Of a stretch of 64,000 nucleotides of DNA, positions 1 through 13,825 are shown piece by piece (within the stretch, counting starts at the first letter, position 1; each line of letters begins with the position of its first letter). The notes beneath the pieces were generated by a model, which saw nothing but the letters and a program-made list of their open reading frames with translations, was not told the DNA's origin and did no database searches. The translations under genes were made by a program, and so were the position numbers. The stretch lies in assembly GCA_029379385.1 (NCBI GenBank), contig CM055612.1, forward strand, positions 1,550,001 through 1,614,000, written 5' to 3'. The DNA comes from Quillaja saponaria (taxonomy: Eukaryota > Streptophyta > Magnoliopsida > Fabales > Quillajaceae).

Positions 1-196
1 TTGAGATTCAACTATAAACTTAAATTTCAAATGAAACCTGACGCCCCATAAGTCCCAATCATAGCTATATAGTTTCAGACATGCAACTTGTCGGAGATTA
101 GAACACAAAGCTGAATGAACAACCAACCAGAAAACACCTCTCTTTTGCATTCTTACATAACCCACATGAAGCATACAATATAATTATGCTGTTTTC
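1..196 (-). other. 3' flank / probable 3' UTR of the BES1/BZR1-like gene
   Basis: AT-rich sequence lying directly downstream, in minus-strand sense, of the stop codon at 197-199. It has no open frame of note. It probably holds the 3' UTR and polyadenylation region, but no cleavage site could be fixed by eye. Confidence 0.4.
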
Positions 197-1703
197 CTAA
201 TTGTGAGCCTTCCCACTGCCAAGTGTAAGCTCTAGATCATCCAATCCTACTTCATGAATCCGTTCTCCAACCCAAGGTTTTACCTTAACACCCCCAAAGT
301 CCATTCCTGGTCCTCTCTCCATTTCTTTGATTGCTTTATTAGGCAAGTTAAGGTCAACAGGTTTTACAAGATTAAAGGTGGGAGATGTTGGCATTGTAGA
401 TGCAGAGGGTGCAAATGCTTTGAAGTTCATCCAATGTCCAGAATCAACCGTGGATGTATCAGACTCATCGCATTCAGGTATAGTAGATGGAGTATAAAGG
501 TAATGATGAGTTGGGCTAGCTGGGGCAGAAGCAGCAAAGAGAGGATAATTGAAAGAGGCCATGGATTCTCTGGCAATGGACTCCCAATTAGGAATTGGCT
601 TAGGATTTCTTGAGGTTGGGGATGACAGAGGTGGCGTCACAGGGACACTACTTGATATTCGAAGAGGAGGAAGAGACGAAGGAATGACATTCCGGAGATA
701 TGAAATGAGGTTAGATGAGTTATTACCATCCAAACGAGAAGGGCTTGCAAAAGAAGAGGAGCAAGGGCTAACTTGGTAAGAAGGAATGGGACTTGTAAAG
801 GATGAAGATAAAGGGCTTGGATTTTGGGAAGAATATGGGGTGTTTCTGGTGGAAGTGCCAACTAAGTCAATTGGGGGTGGCTTGAATCCCTGTAAAAAGC
901 AACACATAATGGAAATTAGTATGTAAACATAATAGTACAAGAAGGCCATTTCACATAATTTTGAGAATGTAGGTAATTGAGAAGCAGCAGAGGCTGATTA
1001 GTTTTGATGTTCATCTCTCAAATTTCAATTTTCCCAAACAAAGGATACGATAATCAACTGAAATAGATTCATAGGCAGCAATTAAGTGTCTGAATGTCCC
1101 ACAGCTATGAAGGGATTCTTAAATAACAAGCTGTAAAATGAACCCTCTCTCATAATCTCATTCTACTTAGAAACTATTAACCATAAATTCCTGTTCGGAC
1201 AATTCTTTCTAAACTACACAGACTATAATTAAATCCAGGGCAATGCAGTCAAAATTCGAAACAAAATTGATCTAATTTAAAAAGTACCATTCTTTTTCTC
1301 AAAAGTTTATCTAACAGTAATACATTCAATCAAAATGCATAATTGAGCACAAGATCTAAGAGAGTTATATGTGAAAAATCCAATTGACGAGAGGCAGAGA
1401 AATCAACAAAATGCCCTGATCATTAAAAAGTTTTAGACTTGATAAGAAGTAGAAAAAGGGTACCTTGCGATAGGTGGTACCGTCATCTTCGACAGTCCAA
1501 CCAGCTTCAGTGCAGAGAGCCTTCAAAACCTCGTTATTATCACAGTGTTTAGGCAAATTATAGTTTCCTTGAGCTCTAAGTCCAGAGTATATCTTGGCTG
1601 CGACGGCTCTCCTCCTCCTCTCTCTCATCCTATTGTTCTCTCTCTCCCTCCACGACGGCTTCCTCCGGCTTGTTGCCGCCGATGTTGCCCCATCGGACGT
1701 CAT
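197..1703 (-). CDS. BES1: BES1/BZR1 family brassinosteroid transcription factor
   Basis: Two coding exons, 1703-1464 and 889-197, joined in phase 0 across a 574-bp intron, give 310 residues. Exon 1 encodes the whole BZR1-type DNA-binding domain (about residues 12-80), including [13 protein letters not shown] and the [20 protein letters not shown] block. Exon 2 carries a Ser/Pro-rich region with many BIN2-type phosphosites, a 14-3-3-like [11 protein letters not shown] motif, a PEST-like segment ([17 protein letters not shown]) and a terminal LELTL EAR repression motif. Family knowledge: these factors bind BRRE (CGTGYG) and E-box sites, and are held inactive by GSK3/BIN2 phosphorylation until brassinosteroid signalling dephosphorylates them. 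The C-terminus and the gene's neighbours (METTL4 and SAP30-like) fit the BES1/BZR1 clade rather than the BEH genes. Which of the two Arabidopsis names applies is undecidable, because this locus probably predates that duplication. Confidence 0.93.
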
Positions 1704-2992
1704 TTCCAGGTAGTCCTCTTTCCTTCTCTTTATCGCTCTGTTCTGGAAGAAAGAATGAAGTAGTAGAAGAAGTAGGGGTGCGTCGCAGGAGATTTAAACC
1801 CCAATCAGAGTAATGGGTTCACGAGAAATGCGCTTCCTCTTCTTCGCTGGATGTATAGAAGGATCTCTCTCTGCCTCAGCAAAAGGTAAAGCTAATTTAG
1901 GGGAAAGATACTCCGCGTACAGTTTCACATGAGCTCGTGTTTTTGGAATGGTTAGATTTGTGTAGGACTAGTGAGTGAAAAAGTCATGATTAGGTGGCAA
2001 ACGTTGATTGATCAGTTATAATAAAGTGAAAACGCTACTCCCTAGTTTCACAGTAGAGAAGTATTTGACGACGTGGAGGCAATACATGTGGACTGCCTTC
2101 AAATGACTTAATTATTTCTGAGTGTGGGCCCGGCCGTTGCAGTAAGGCCCAGACGGAAGGTCCACAAAGACATCATATTAAGCCCCGGTCAGACCAAAAA
2201 TGTTTGAACTGCTTATCTTTTGTAGAAAAAAGTTAGTGTTTTTGATACCTTGAGGTGATGACTATGCTGAAACGCTTTTTTGTTGTTTTTCTTTCTCTAC
2301 TTTATCTTTTCCACACTTTGCCTTCAATTGGTCAAAAATTGAAGCTCAAAATCTTGGAGCTGCAAACATTTTGAATTTGATGAAAACAACTACAGGCTTT
2401 AACGTTCTACAATACTGTCGTAGGCTCAACCAAGGCCCCCCGAAGTAGTTTGTAACATGCATGATACATTTAAGGTGAAAATAACACACCCATTTGACGA
2501 TTATAAACAACCAACTCATAAGGGAGTATACTGTGTTATTTGCACATTTCAATCTCTGACCAAGTTGTTTGTAATTTGGCATCAACTTTTTAAAACAAAA
2601 AAGGTTAAGTTCCTCCCACAACCGATGTGAAAAGAAAATGCTTGTTTAGCATTTCTTCAGTCAATGAAGGCCTGGCAGAAGGAGTTAGTAAGCAGACTAA
2701 ATCAGGCTAAAAAGAAAGCATATTAAAGCAACCGCAATGACTTTACCACTATAATTCATATGGATTATTATATAATCCTTCAAGCATTTCTCTGATTGAA
2801 TTATAGCAGCACAAAAGAATAACTTTTTAAATTGAGATCCGGGATTCTAATGTATCTGTGCACCCCACTGAAAGGCCATTTTTCTTTTTATCCCATTATA
2901 AGAAGAGGAAGATTCTGTTCCCAATTACAGTTTTGGACCTTCAAGCATAAAAAGGACGCATAAAATTGATACTCGAGAGCCATTTCAGTAGG
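1704..2992. other. Promoter/5' UTR of the BES1-like gene and 3' UTR of the UBC12-like gene
   Basis: About 1.3 kb without a supportable coding gene. The part near 1704-1790 is pyrimidine-rich when read on the minus strand and probably contains the BES1-like 5' UTR. The part near 2640-2992 probably contains the 3' UTR of the conjugating-enzyme gene. An open frame at 2346-2621 has no recognisable domain or codon pattern and is treated as chance. Confidence 0.5.
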
Positions 2993-4236
2993 TTATAAGC
3001 ACCGGGGAAAGTAGGTATCTTCTATATATCCACCGGACATTGCCATTCTCACATTAGATTCAAACATCTTTGGATCGTCCCTCAACACTGCTGCTGCTTC
3101 AGAATTCAGGGGATCCTCGTAGTTGGGTTGCTATGCACAGCCATAAGTAATCAGAATCAATAAACGGCAGTGAATTACCAAACATTGTAGGAGGAGGAAA
3201 GGGGGAAAAGAAGTACCGTGAATAGGTGAAACAATCCATATATGATAGTGTTTATATTTAGAACAGGTTTCCAGTCTTCTCGAAGAATGTTAAGGCAAAC
3301 ATTTCCTTCCAAATCAATATTAGGATGGTAAACCTGCAAAAGGCATACAATACATGACAACCACACTACATAAAATGCATCGCAGCAACAGACAAAATAG
3401 AAACAAATGAAACATCATAATTGCAAAACAGCAGTTTGTAAATACCGTTGTCTTGCACTTCACTTTTGGTGCCTCATGAGGATAGACAGGCGAAACTTGA
3501 AATGAGAATGCAAACTTGCCACCCCTATTATAGTGAGAAAGCAATTAGATAGATATTAACAAAGCTAAGTTTTAGGAGAAGACATAGATAGCAAAAGTCA
3601 GTTGTAGAAAAAAGGACAAAATGGAAAAGGAAGCTAAGGGACGACTTACTTATAGTACCCTTCGTCAGGCCTAACAGTCACCTCAAAGTTCATGAGGTCA
3701 TCCTTCCCATTGGGAAATGATATACTACAAGTTTTAGGCAGGTTCAAGTCTCCAATGTCTACAAGAGATAAGTCAGAAAGTAAAATTACAACAAAATGTG
3801 ATACGAAGATATAAGAGTCCAGAATGGTTATCGAGATCATCAATAAAGGATTTCACTGTAATGAACTTCTATCTGAAGGACATACTTAAAATAAAGAATA
3901 ACTTGACTTGGAGTAACATTCTTAGATATGAAGTAGATTTGAACTAAGAAAAGCAAACTAATGAATAAAAACGTGTAGCACATCAAATTTGTGATCCAAA
4001 GACCATTAGCATGGTACAAGAAAGCATGGATATAAATTTCTTTAATATATATAGGAAATCAACCTCAAGGATAATATTAAATACATTGGAACAGAAAACA
4101 CCAGTCAATATTTCTAGAACCCAAAACCTTTATGGAGACGTAATTCGCCTGCACTCTGCTTGTTAACTGGTACCATCCCGTTTGCATTTTCAGAAGCTTC
4201 TCTTTGCTTTTCCTTTACTTTAAACAAACGAATCAT
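2993..4236 (-). CDS. RCE1: RUB/NEDD8-conjugating E2 enzyme, UBC12/RCE1 type
   Basis: Five coding exons, 4236-4128, 3758-3650, 3524-3446, 3333-3217 and 3130-2993, join in frame to 183 residues, the usual length for this family. The N-terminus begins [13 protein letters not shown], the extension that in UBC12 enzymes contacts the NEDD8/RUB-specific E1. The UBC fold follows, with the HPN triad (residues 102-104) and active-site Cys112 in GNVCLNIL. The end is YFPRCL. Family knowledge: the enzyme takes RUB1/NEDD8 from AXR1-ECR1 and passes it to cullins, activating SCF ligases used in auxin and jasmonate signalling. All splice sites are GT-AG. The 5' UTR is split by an intron at 4242-4957. Nothing looks broken. 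Confidence 0.95.
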
Positions 4237-4241
4237 TTTTC

Positions 4242-4957
4242 CTAAGATACAAGGAATGTTGTTAAGAAAACAAACAAGAAATCTCTTAGCAAATACATTT
4301 TCAAAGTATTCAAGAACTTAAACCTAAATGGGGAAAAAAGAAGAAAAAATCATAAGGAAAAGTTGTTCCTAGAAGTCACATGGACTATAAGAAAACACAC
4401 ACACAAAAAATAAAAATAAAAAGCAGATAAAGGAATATCAAAATATAAGCAATAGATCTTTTTTGGAGTAACATCATGAATCTTCAAAAAAATGAGGTTT
4501 TGATATTATGGAATTCCAAGTCCTACTCTAAAAGGCCAATCTCAGGGAAATTGATACAGTGGACATAACGTCTTAGATAAGTAAAACGAACACAATATTT
4601 GAAGATTATATATTTGATATCAAATTGAAATTTTAAATTCAATATGGTAACAGAGGAATGTGAATAAAAAATACATAGCACAATCGGGTCATCGAGAAAT
4701 AATCTAATCAAACCTTGATCAAATTTCATAAATTCTCAAGGCCAATATTAATATGATTTTTGAATCTGAATCTTTCTCAGCACAACAAATCAATATCAAT
4801 AACAAAACAAACTTCGAAAGAGTTAAGGATCGCAAAATTCATGTCGGACGAGCAGTATTTTTATACATGAATCAACACCTAGGTTTAGTGGTCTACAGAG
4901 AAGAATATAACGGAAAGACGAAGCTATCAACGAACAGAAAGAGAATTCGAGGCTTAC
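4242..4957 (-). other. 5' UTR intron of the UBC12-like gene
   Basis: On the minus strand a good donor (CTAG then GTAAGCC, intron beginning at 4957) and an acceptor (TATCTTAG, ending at 4242) sit five bases upstream of the start codon. Leader introns are common in plant housekeeping genes. The noncoding first exon probably extends to about 5030-5100. This is inferred from splice signals only. Confidence 0.6.
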
Positions 4958-5163
4958 CTAGAAAGAGGAAGAGCAATCAGAAGGTAGCGAGAAATTCCGG
5001 TCGACGTTCCGAACCGGCCTTCCTGCTAACAAAAGGGCTTTCGTTTTTGCTTTTCCCCCTTCTGATTGAGTCTGCCACTGCTTCCTCAAATCCAAAAACA
5101 TATAAACATTGTGTTACGAGTTATGAGCGGGCAAAAATAGGAAATTAATTTGAAAAGCAAAAC

Positions 5164-5235
5164 CGCCGTTGCCGGGGATCGAACCCGGGTCACCAGCGTG
5201 ACAGGCGGGAATACTCACCACTATACTACAACGAC
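5164..5235 (-). tRNA. tRNA-Asp (anticodon GTC)
   Basis: A 72-nt cloverleaf can be drawn on the minus strand. The 7-bp acceptor stem pairs GTCGTTG with CAACGGC (one G-U pair), the discriminator base is G, the anticodon loop is CTGTCAC, and the T arm contains GGTTCGATCC. No intron is present and CCA is not encoded, as expected for eukaryotes. The anticodon stem reads CCCGC on the 5' side and GCTGG on the 3' side, so the middle pair is C-U rather than C-G. The remainder matches a typical plant tRNA-Asp as I remember it. It lies in the gap between the UBC12-like and METTL4-like genes. Confidence 0.9.
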
Positions 5236-5894
5236 TTGAGTAAGATTTAGTGTCACTATTTGTTATAAGTAGGTTTAAAACGTATTCTAAACATTCCGAG
5301 ACAAAACTCAGACAGATTTGTAAGGAATTCCGTTGCTGAGTATATTCCTTTTTTATATAATTCTTTCGATATAATTTAACTTTTATTTCATATAATTTGA
5401 TGCAAAATTAACTGTAGTCCATTAATTTTAATTTGATACATCTAAAGTGTTACAACTAGTTTGGGATTAATAAAAATCTTCTCTTGAATCTATGCAAGTA
5501 GAGAAAAAAGATTCATATAACCGACCCTAACTAATTTAAAATTTTAAGGCTTAGTTGAGTTGAATACATCTAGAGAATCTAAAGAATTACAACGAATAAA
5601 TCGAATCTCATGTGCACTAACAATAGCCATGGTGAACATATACAAATTTGTTCCGTTGCTGAGTATATTCCTTTTTTATATAATTCTTTCGATATAATTT
5701 CACTGTAGTCCATTAATTTTAATTTGATACATCTAAAGAGTTACAACCAGGAAATCAAATCTCGTACACTGACAATAGCAATGGTGAACATATACAAATT
5801 TGCAGTAAGCACGGGCTTGATAGAGAAACATTATAGTTCAGCATCATTGTAGGTATTTTCCCTTCACAAGCCTTTTCCCGGGCGTAATGTGCTC
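5236..5894. repeat. Intergenic spacer with an imperfect direct duplication
   Basis: Two segments repeat each other. The stretch around 5329-5380 (beginning TTCCGTTGCTGAGTATATTC) recurs at about 5651-5701. Shared tails follow in each copy (CTGTAGTCCATTAATTTTAA near 5411 and 5702; ATGGTGAACATATACAAATT near 5630 and 5780). The second copy is shortened internally. No coding sequence is present. It looks like a local slippage or unequal-exchange duplication, unrelated to the genes. Confidence 0.75.
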
Positions 5895-9115
<3,221 letters not shown>

Positions 9116-10731
9116 CAACCGTAGTCGCAAGTGCCAGTGTCTGGTTCCCTCCACCTGCAAATAGAGAAGAAATGTCAGGGATCCGGGTATCACTATGGGC
9201 CTCCGATTATAAGTAGACCCAATTTTCTGAAGGCTTAAACCTATGTATATAGGCCCAATTCTCAGCCACCTTTTTGTTAACAAATAATTAGTCAATGTTT
9301 GTTTTTTATTTAAAATAGTACTTATCCTCTAAAGTTGAGAAATTTATAACCACTTGAAAGTGATATCATGGGGCGCAGCTCTATTGCTGATCATAGTTTA
9401 TCCTCAATAGTCAACAGTCAAATTAAGATATTTTTTTGTTTCATGAATAAAAACAAAAGTCAGAAATAAGCAGCATGATGAATGATACTGCTACAGATCA
9501 CATGGACCAATTTACCTTCTGTCTTCGTTACAAGTGTTGTCTGCTTTTTCGGGAGGTTTTCCTATTTGCTGAGAATTATCAATCCCTTGTCATTTTCAAT
9601 TTTGCTATTACTAAAATCCAACTGCTGGATTAACCCTAAACTATCAACGGTAACAATAGGGTCATCCTGATCCTAGATCCACGGCTGATGTTTCTCGCAA
9701 GTAGCCGGAGAATCAGGCGGAAAGAAGAGGAACAGAAATTGTGTCCTCCAGTCCGAGGGAGAGGGTAAACCCATGTATGTACGTTTGGATAAGACCGGAT
9801 ATAAGAACAGTACAATCGAGTGATCAATACCCAACGACAGATATGAGTCTTCTCTACTAGTGGGTACCCACCGATAAATATCAGGTGTCCGTTACGTTCG
9901 TACCTGACTACGTTCACTGTTTTCACACTGTTTCAAATTTTAATTTCAATTTCAGCAATCCTAACATGAATGTTACCTAGTTTGATTTTCTATTTTTTGT
10001 AAATATAAAATATAAAAAAATTGTTTTGGATCAATCAGATAAAAAACTTAATTCAATGGACTAATTTGAGAAAGGAAGCCTGGTAGAATCCTTAATTAAG
10101 AAGATAAGAAAGGACAACACTACTCTAAAACAGTTGAAGAGTAAACATTAACTCCCTTTAACAAGTTGTCAGTTTTGGAAATAATTGGTTTTTTGAGAAG
10201 AGAAAAAATGGAAAGGGTAATTTGGTAATTTGGTAATTGAGAGGAGTCAATTATGTGCCTTTTATTAAGTTTTAGCCTCTCAGTCAAAATTTGGTCAAGT
10301 CCCGTTACCTTGTTTGAAACTAAAACCGGCAGTAGGAGAAGGAGTGGTGTGCATCATGGCCCAACATCAGCTCATTTAAAGGAAGCGCATAATTGACGAG
10401 CCCGAGCCCCCACCACCCGATTCATGACGTGGCATTCATTCCATTGCCGATCCCTTCTCGTTGGGATTCAAAGCAATACACCAATTATCAAAACCAGTCA
10501 CTCTCACACCCTGTGCTTCTCTCTCTCTCTCTTCTCCTCTGTTTTTCTCCCTCTCCAACTGTGTTTTTTCTCTGCAAAAATTCTCATTTTTCTCCTTTAA
10601 TTTTATCTCATTTGTCTCTGAAATTTGCATATACGTTATCTGCAATGCATGATCTTTCTTACAAACGCAATTTTGAGTTCTAGTACCCGTGTTTTTACCG
10701 AGTTCTTCACTCGCAAACTCACTACACAAAA
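9116..10731. other. Divergent intergenic/promoter region between METTL4-like and SAP30-like genes
   Basis: The two genes run away from each other, so this 1.6 kb probably holds both promoters and both leaders. A clean acceptor (TTTGCAG then GTGGAGG on the minus strand, near 9156) implies a METTL4 leader intron. The block at 9640-9930 is clearly richer in G+C than its surroundings and could be the distal leader exon or promoter of that gene. A pyrimidine-rich tract at 10500-10600 (CTCTCTCTCT) is a typical plant core-promoter or leader pattern for the plus-strand gene. No coding gene is supported. Confidence 0.45.
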
Positions 10732-13700
10732 ATGCTTGAAGCAGTGGAGACATCTGTTAATGGTGGTTTCTCACAGTTGCAGAGCTGTGGAGATAGTAGC
10801 GAAGAGGATCTATCTGTGCTTCCTCGTCACACCAAGGTTGTGGTAACTGGAAACAATCGTACGAAATCGGTGCTTGTTGGTCTTCAAGGAGTGGTCAAGA
10901 AGGCCGTTGGTCTAGGAGGATGGCATTGGCTGGTAATTTTCATTGCTAAATTTGGGTTATTGTCGAAAAATTGTCTCTTTTTAATAACTGCGAGAGAATA
11001 ATTTGGGTTATATTCTGGGTTATCTGTTATACTGAACCTTGAATTTGGTGACTGGAGGGTTTCAACTGAATTACTTTGAAGCAATGTGGAACAATTTGGT
11101 TATATGAAGCTCCTAAGAACAGTATTTCTTTGTAAGCAATTACTCTCGTGTCCTTCTTGGTTCAAGACATGATAAAAATTTTGAGCCCATACTTCAGATT
11201 TTAATGCTTTTCCTATCCTCCCAAGTTTTTCAGTTACTTTTTTTTTTTTCTGGACATCGTTTATTAAAAAATTTCTACTAGGGATGCTTATTTTGAATTT
11301 TGACAAAGTTGATGTTGTTTATTTTTACAAGTTACAGTTTTTGCATATGAGTAATTGTTGCATGCTTGATTTTATCATTGGATCTGGTGTTCTTGCAGGT
11401 TTCTTATAATGGGCTCTTGTTTATTTTCACTCTCCTTTGGTTATAGAACATTTTTTTTAATGTTAGTTCTCGTTTCAAATTTAAATTATGATTCTGCTCT
11501 TAGTTTTTTTTTTTTTTTTTTGAATTTAATTGATGTCATTTCTTGCTAATTAAATTAAAGTTCTCATGTTGAATATCACATAATTTTTTTTTGAACTGGG
11601 CATTGTAGTTTTGCATGTTATGCTTATGATGGAGGATTTTTCTCGGACAGATTTGGGATGTTTACCATTACACTAGTGCATATGATATGTATAACATGCA
11701 TGTTCTGAAATTGCAACTAGATTCTATTTGAAATTGCATTGAAGTTTTTGAACGTTATTTTTCTTTTTGTATAAATAAGGGAAATATACTGAAATTCAAT
11801 CCCACCTGCAATCCTTTATGCTTCCCATTGAGCTTTGGTGCTCAACATTACCCGTTGTAATTATTCAAGCTTATTCCCAATTTGATTAGTAATATAAAAC
11901 GTAGGAAATGTGTTAGTAAACTTGAATTGCTAATTGCCAGTTAAGATTTGACTTTTGGGAAACTTAAATTCTGAATATTTTACTGAAATTTAAAGCATAT
12001 GTTGTCTTTGTAGAATCATAATGATTTAAGCATGCTTATTGCTTGGTCTTTTGCTGATGTTGTTCCCCAAATTTTATTTTTGTGGAAAACATGAAATTCA
12101 TCAACTTATTTTATCCCATGATTATTTTAGTAAGCATTTGCACTGGTTTGCAGAATTATCCTTAATTATCGTTAGTATCAAACTGTAGGTTCTTACAAAT
12201 GGTATTGAAGTGAAACTACAGAGGAACGCACTTAGTGTGATTGAAGCTCCTACTGGTAATGAGGAAGATGATGAACTTGAGTTTGAAAATGTGCACTGGA
12301 ATGGATCAGATATGGGTAAGTTTGTTTAATAGATTTTTCTCTTTCACCTGCTTTTTAATCATCTGTTTGTGACAAGTTTGTGATTGACATGGGATTTTGC
12401 AATCCCTCACCTGTCTTCATTTTATATGGCTATTAGAGGTTCTTAATGTTTTCTCAAGGCAGTCCTTTTATAGATTGATGTTCTCGCCTAGTTGTTTTGC
12501 ACTAATATGTGGTGTTGATAACTGTGGTCCCTACTCCTCATTTTGATTGCTAACACGGCAATGGTGATCGTGAACATTAATACCATCAGACATTAGTTAG
12601 CTGTTTTCTTTGTCCTCCACAATTATGTGTTTGAATAATTGACAGAGGTTGGTTAAATTGGATTCATTCTGTCTTCACCTTTTTGCTTTTACTATTTCAA
12701 AAGGATCTATCTTACTTTGTCTTTTAAATAGCCCCACCACTCATTCTGATTGTGCTTGTGCTTGTGCTATACCTGATTTCCAGCATCTGATGACATTCAC
12801 AAGTCCCATAGATCGAGGCATAGAGTGCATAGACCGTCTGGATCATGGCATAAGACTTTGAGCAGGTCATTTTCTGCTGATTCACAGTCTAAGGGGTCCA
12901 TCACTACTCATGGGTCCATGGTATATCAACTTTACTCTTTTATTAAGTCTAGCTTTCTTAAGGGTTTATTTGATATATATAGTGGTTTATAGTTCAACAG
13001 TTGTTTACTGTTTCAAACATTCTGTAGAAAATTGACTTGAGCAAACTGGAGATGGCTGCACTGTGGAGATATTGGCGACACTTCAACCTTGTGAGTTCTT
13101 TCTTGGACGAGACCAATCACTATTTCACAAATATAGTCTTTTGTTGTATTACTGACCTAAATGACGGATTTCTAGATGGATACTGTCCCCAACCCTTCAA
13201 AAGAGCAGCTAATAGATGCTGTCCAGAGGCATTTCATGACACAGGTACTTTGGCAGTTGATTGCTGGATGCAATATTTTCTTCTTCTATTGTTAGTGAAA
13301 TAGGTTGCAGTGATGAATTTAAAACAAAGCAGTGACTTTTATGAGAGTTATCACAATTTATTCAGATTTTAAATATGTTGTTTGTAAACCAAGTTGCCAT
13401 TGGTCTTTAAAACAAAGCAGTGACTTTTATGAGAGTTATCACAATTTATTAAGATTTTAAATATGTTGTTTGTAAACCAAGTTGCCATTGGTCTGGCTAT
13501 ATCATTATGGTCTAATTGTGTCGTATGGTCTAATTGTGTCGTATAGTCTAATTGTGTCATATAATACTAAAATCTATTGGAAAGGAAAAAAAGAAACCCT
13601 TGAAAATGTGAATCATATTTGGTTTTATTCCTGAATAAATTTTACCTGTTTTCTATTGTGGGGGTGGGTGTTTGGTGTTTTAGGAATATAAAGTTACTTT

Positions 13701-13825
13701 GCTAAGTATCTTTCGTGAGTCCTAACTTGGAAACATGTTTTGTGTTGGTGAAGCAAATGGACGAGTTGCAGGTCATTATGGGATTTGTTAAAGCTGCAAA
13801 GAAAATGAAGACTGTCTGCAAATGA
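10732..13825 (+). CDS. SAP30-like subunit of a Sin3-type histone deacetylase complex
   Basis: Six coding exons, 10732-10932, 12189-12315, 12784-12920, 13028-13090, 13176-13244 and 13754-13825, join in frame to 222 residues. The C-terminal half has the SAP30 Sin3-binding signature: DLSKLEMAALWRYWRHFNL, then PSKEQLIDAVQRHFMTQQMDE ending in FVKAAKKMK. The N-terminal half contains GNNRTKSVLVGLQGVVKKAV and an acidic EEDDELEFENVHWNG stretch found in plant members. Family knowledge: the Arabidopsis relatives AFR1 and AFR2 work with HDACs to repress flowering genes, in the nucleus. Intron 1 is long (1,256 bp). Intron 5 holds tandem repeats, annotated separately. The last exon acceptor (GGTGAAG at 13753) is less pyrimidine-rich than the others but is the join that keeps frame and domain. 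Confidence 0.88.
13318..13562 (+). repeat. Tandem repeats inside intron 5 of the SAP30-like gene
   Basis: An 88-bp unit beginning TTTAAAACAAAGCAGTGAC at 13318 is repeated almost perfectly from 13406 to about 13495. Next comes a short array of an 18-bp unit, TATGGTCTAATTGTGTCG, about three copies at 13505-13562. Both are intronic and leave splice sites untouched. Confidence 0.85.

Noticed and set aside
2346..2621. 91-residue open frame on the minus strand
   Set aside because: No domain and no splice-compatible extension; it lies in the spacer between two convincing genes.
4753..5148. 131-residue open frame on the plus strand
   Set aside because: It is antisense to the predicted leader exon and intron of the UBC12-like gene and has low-complexity Lys/Arg-rich content.
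9636..9926. 96-residue open frame on the minus strand
   Set aside because: No recognisable domain, odd composition, and it overlaps a likely leader/promoter region of the METTL4-like gene.
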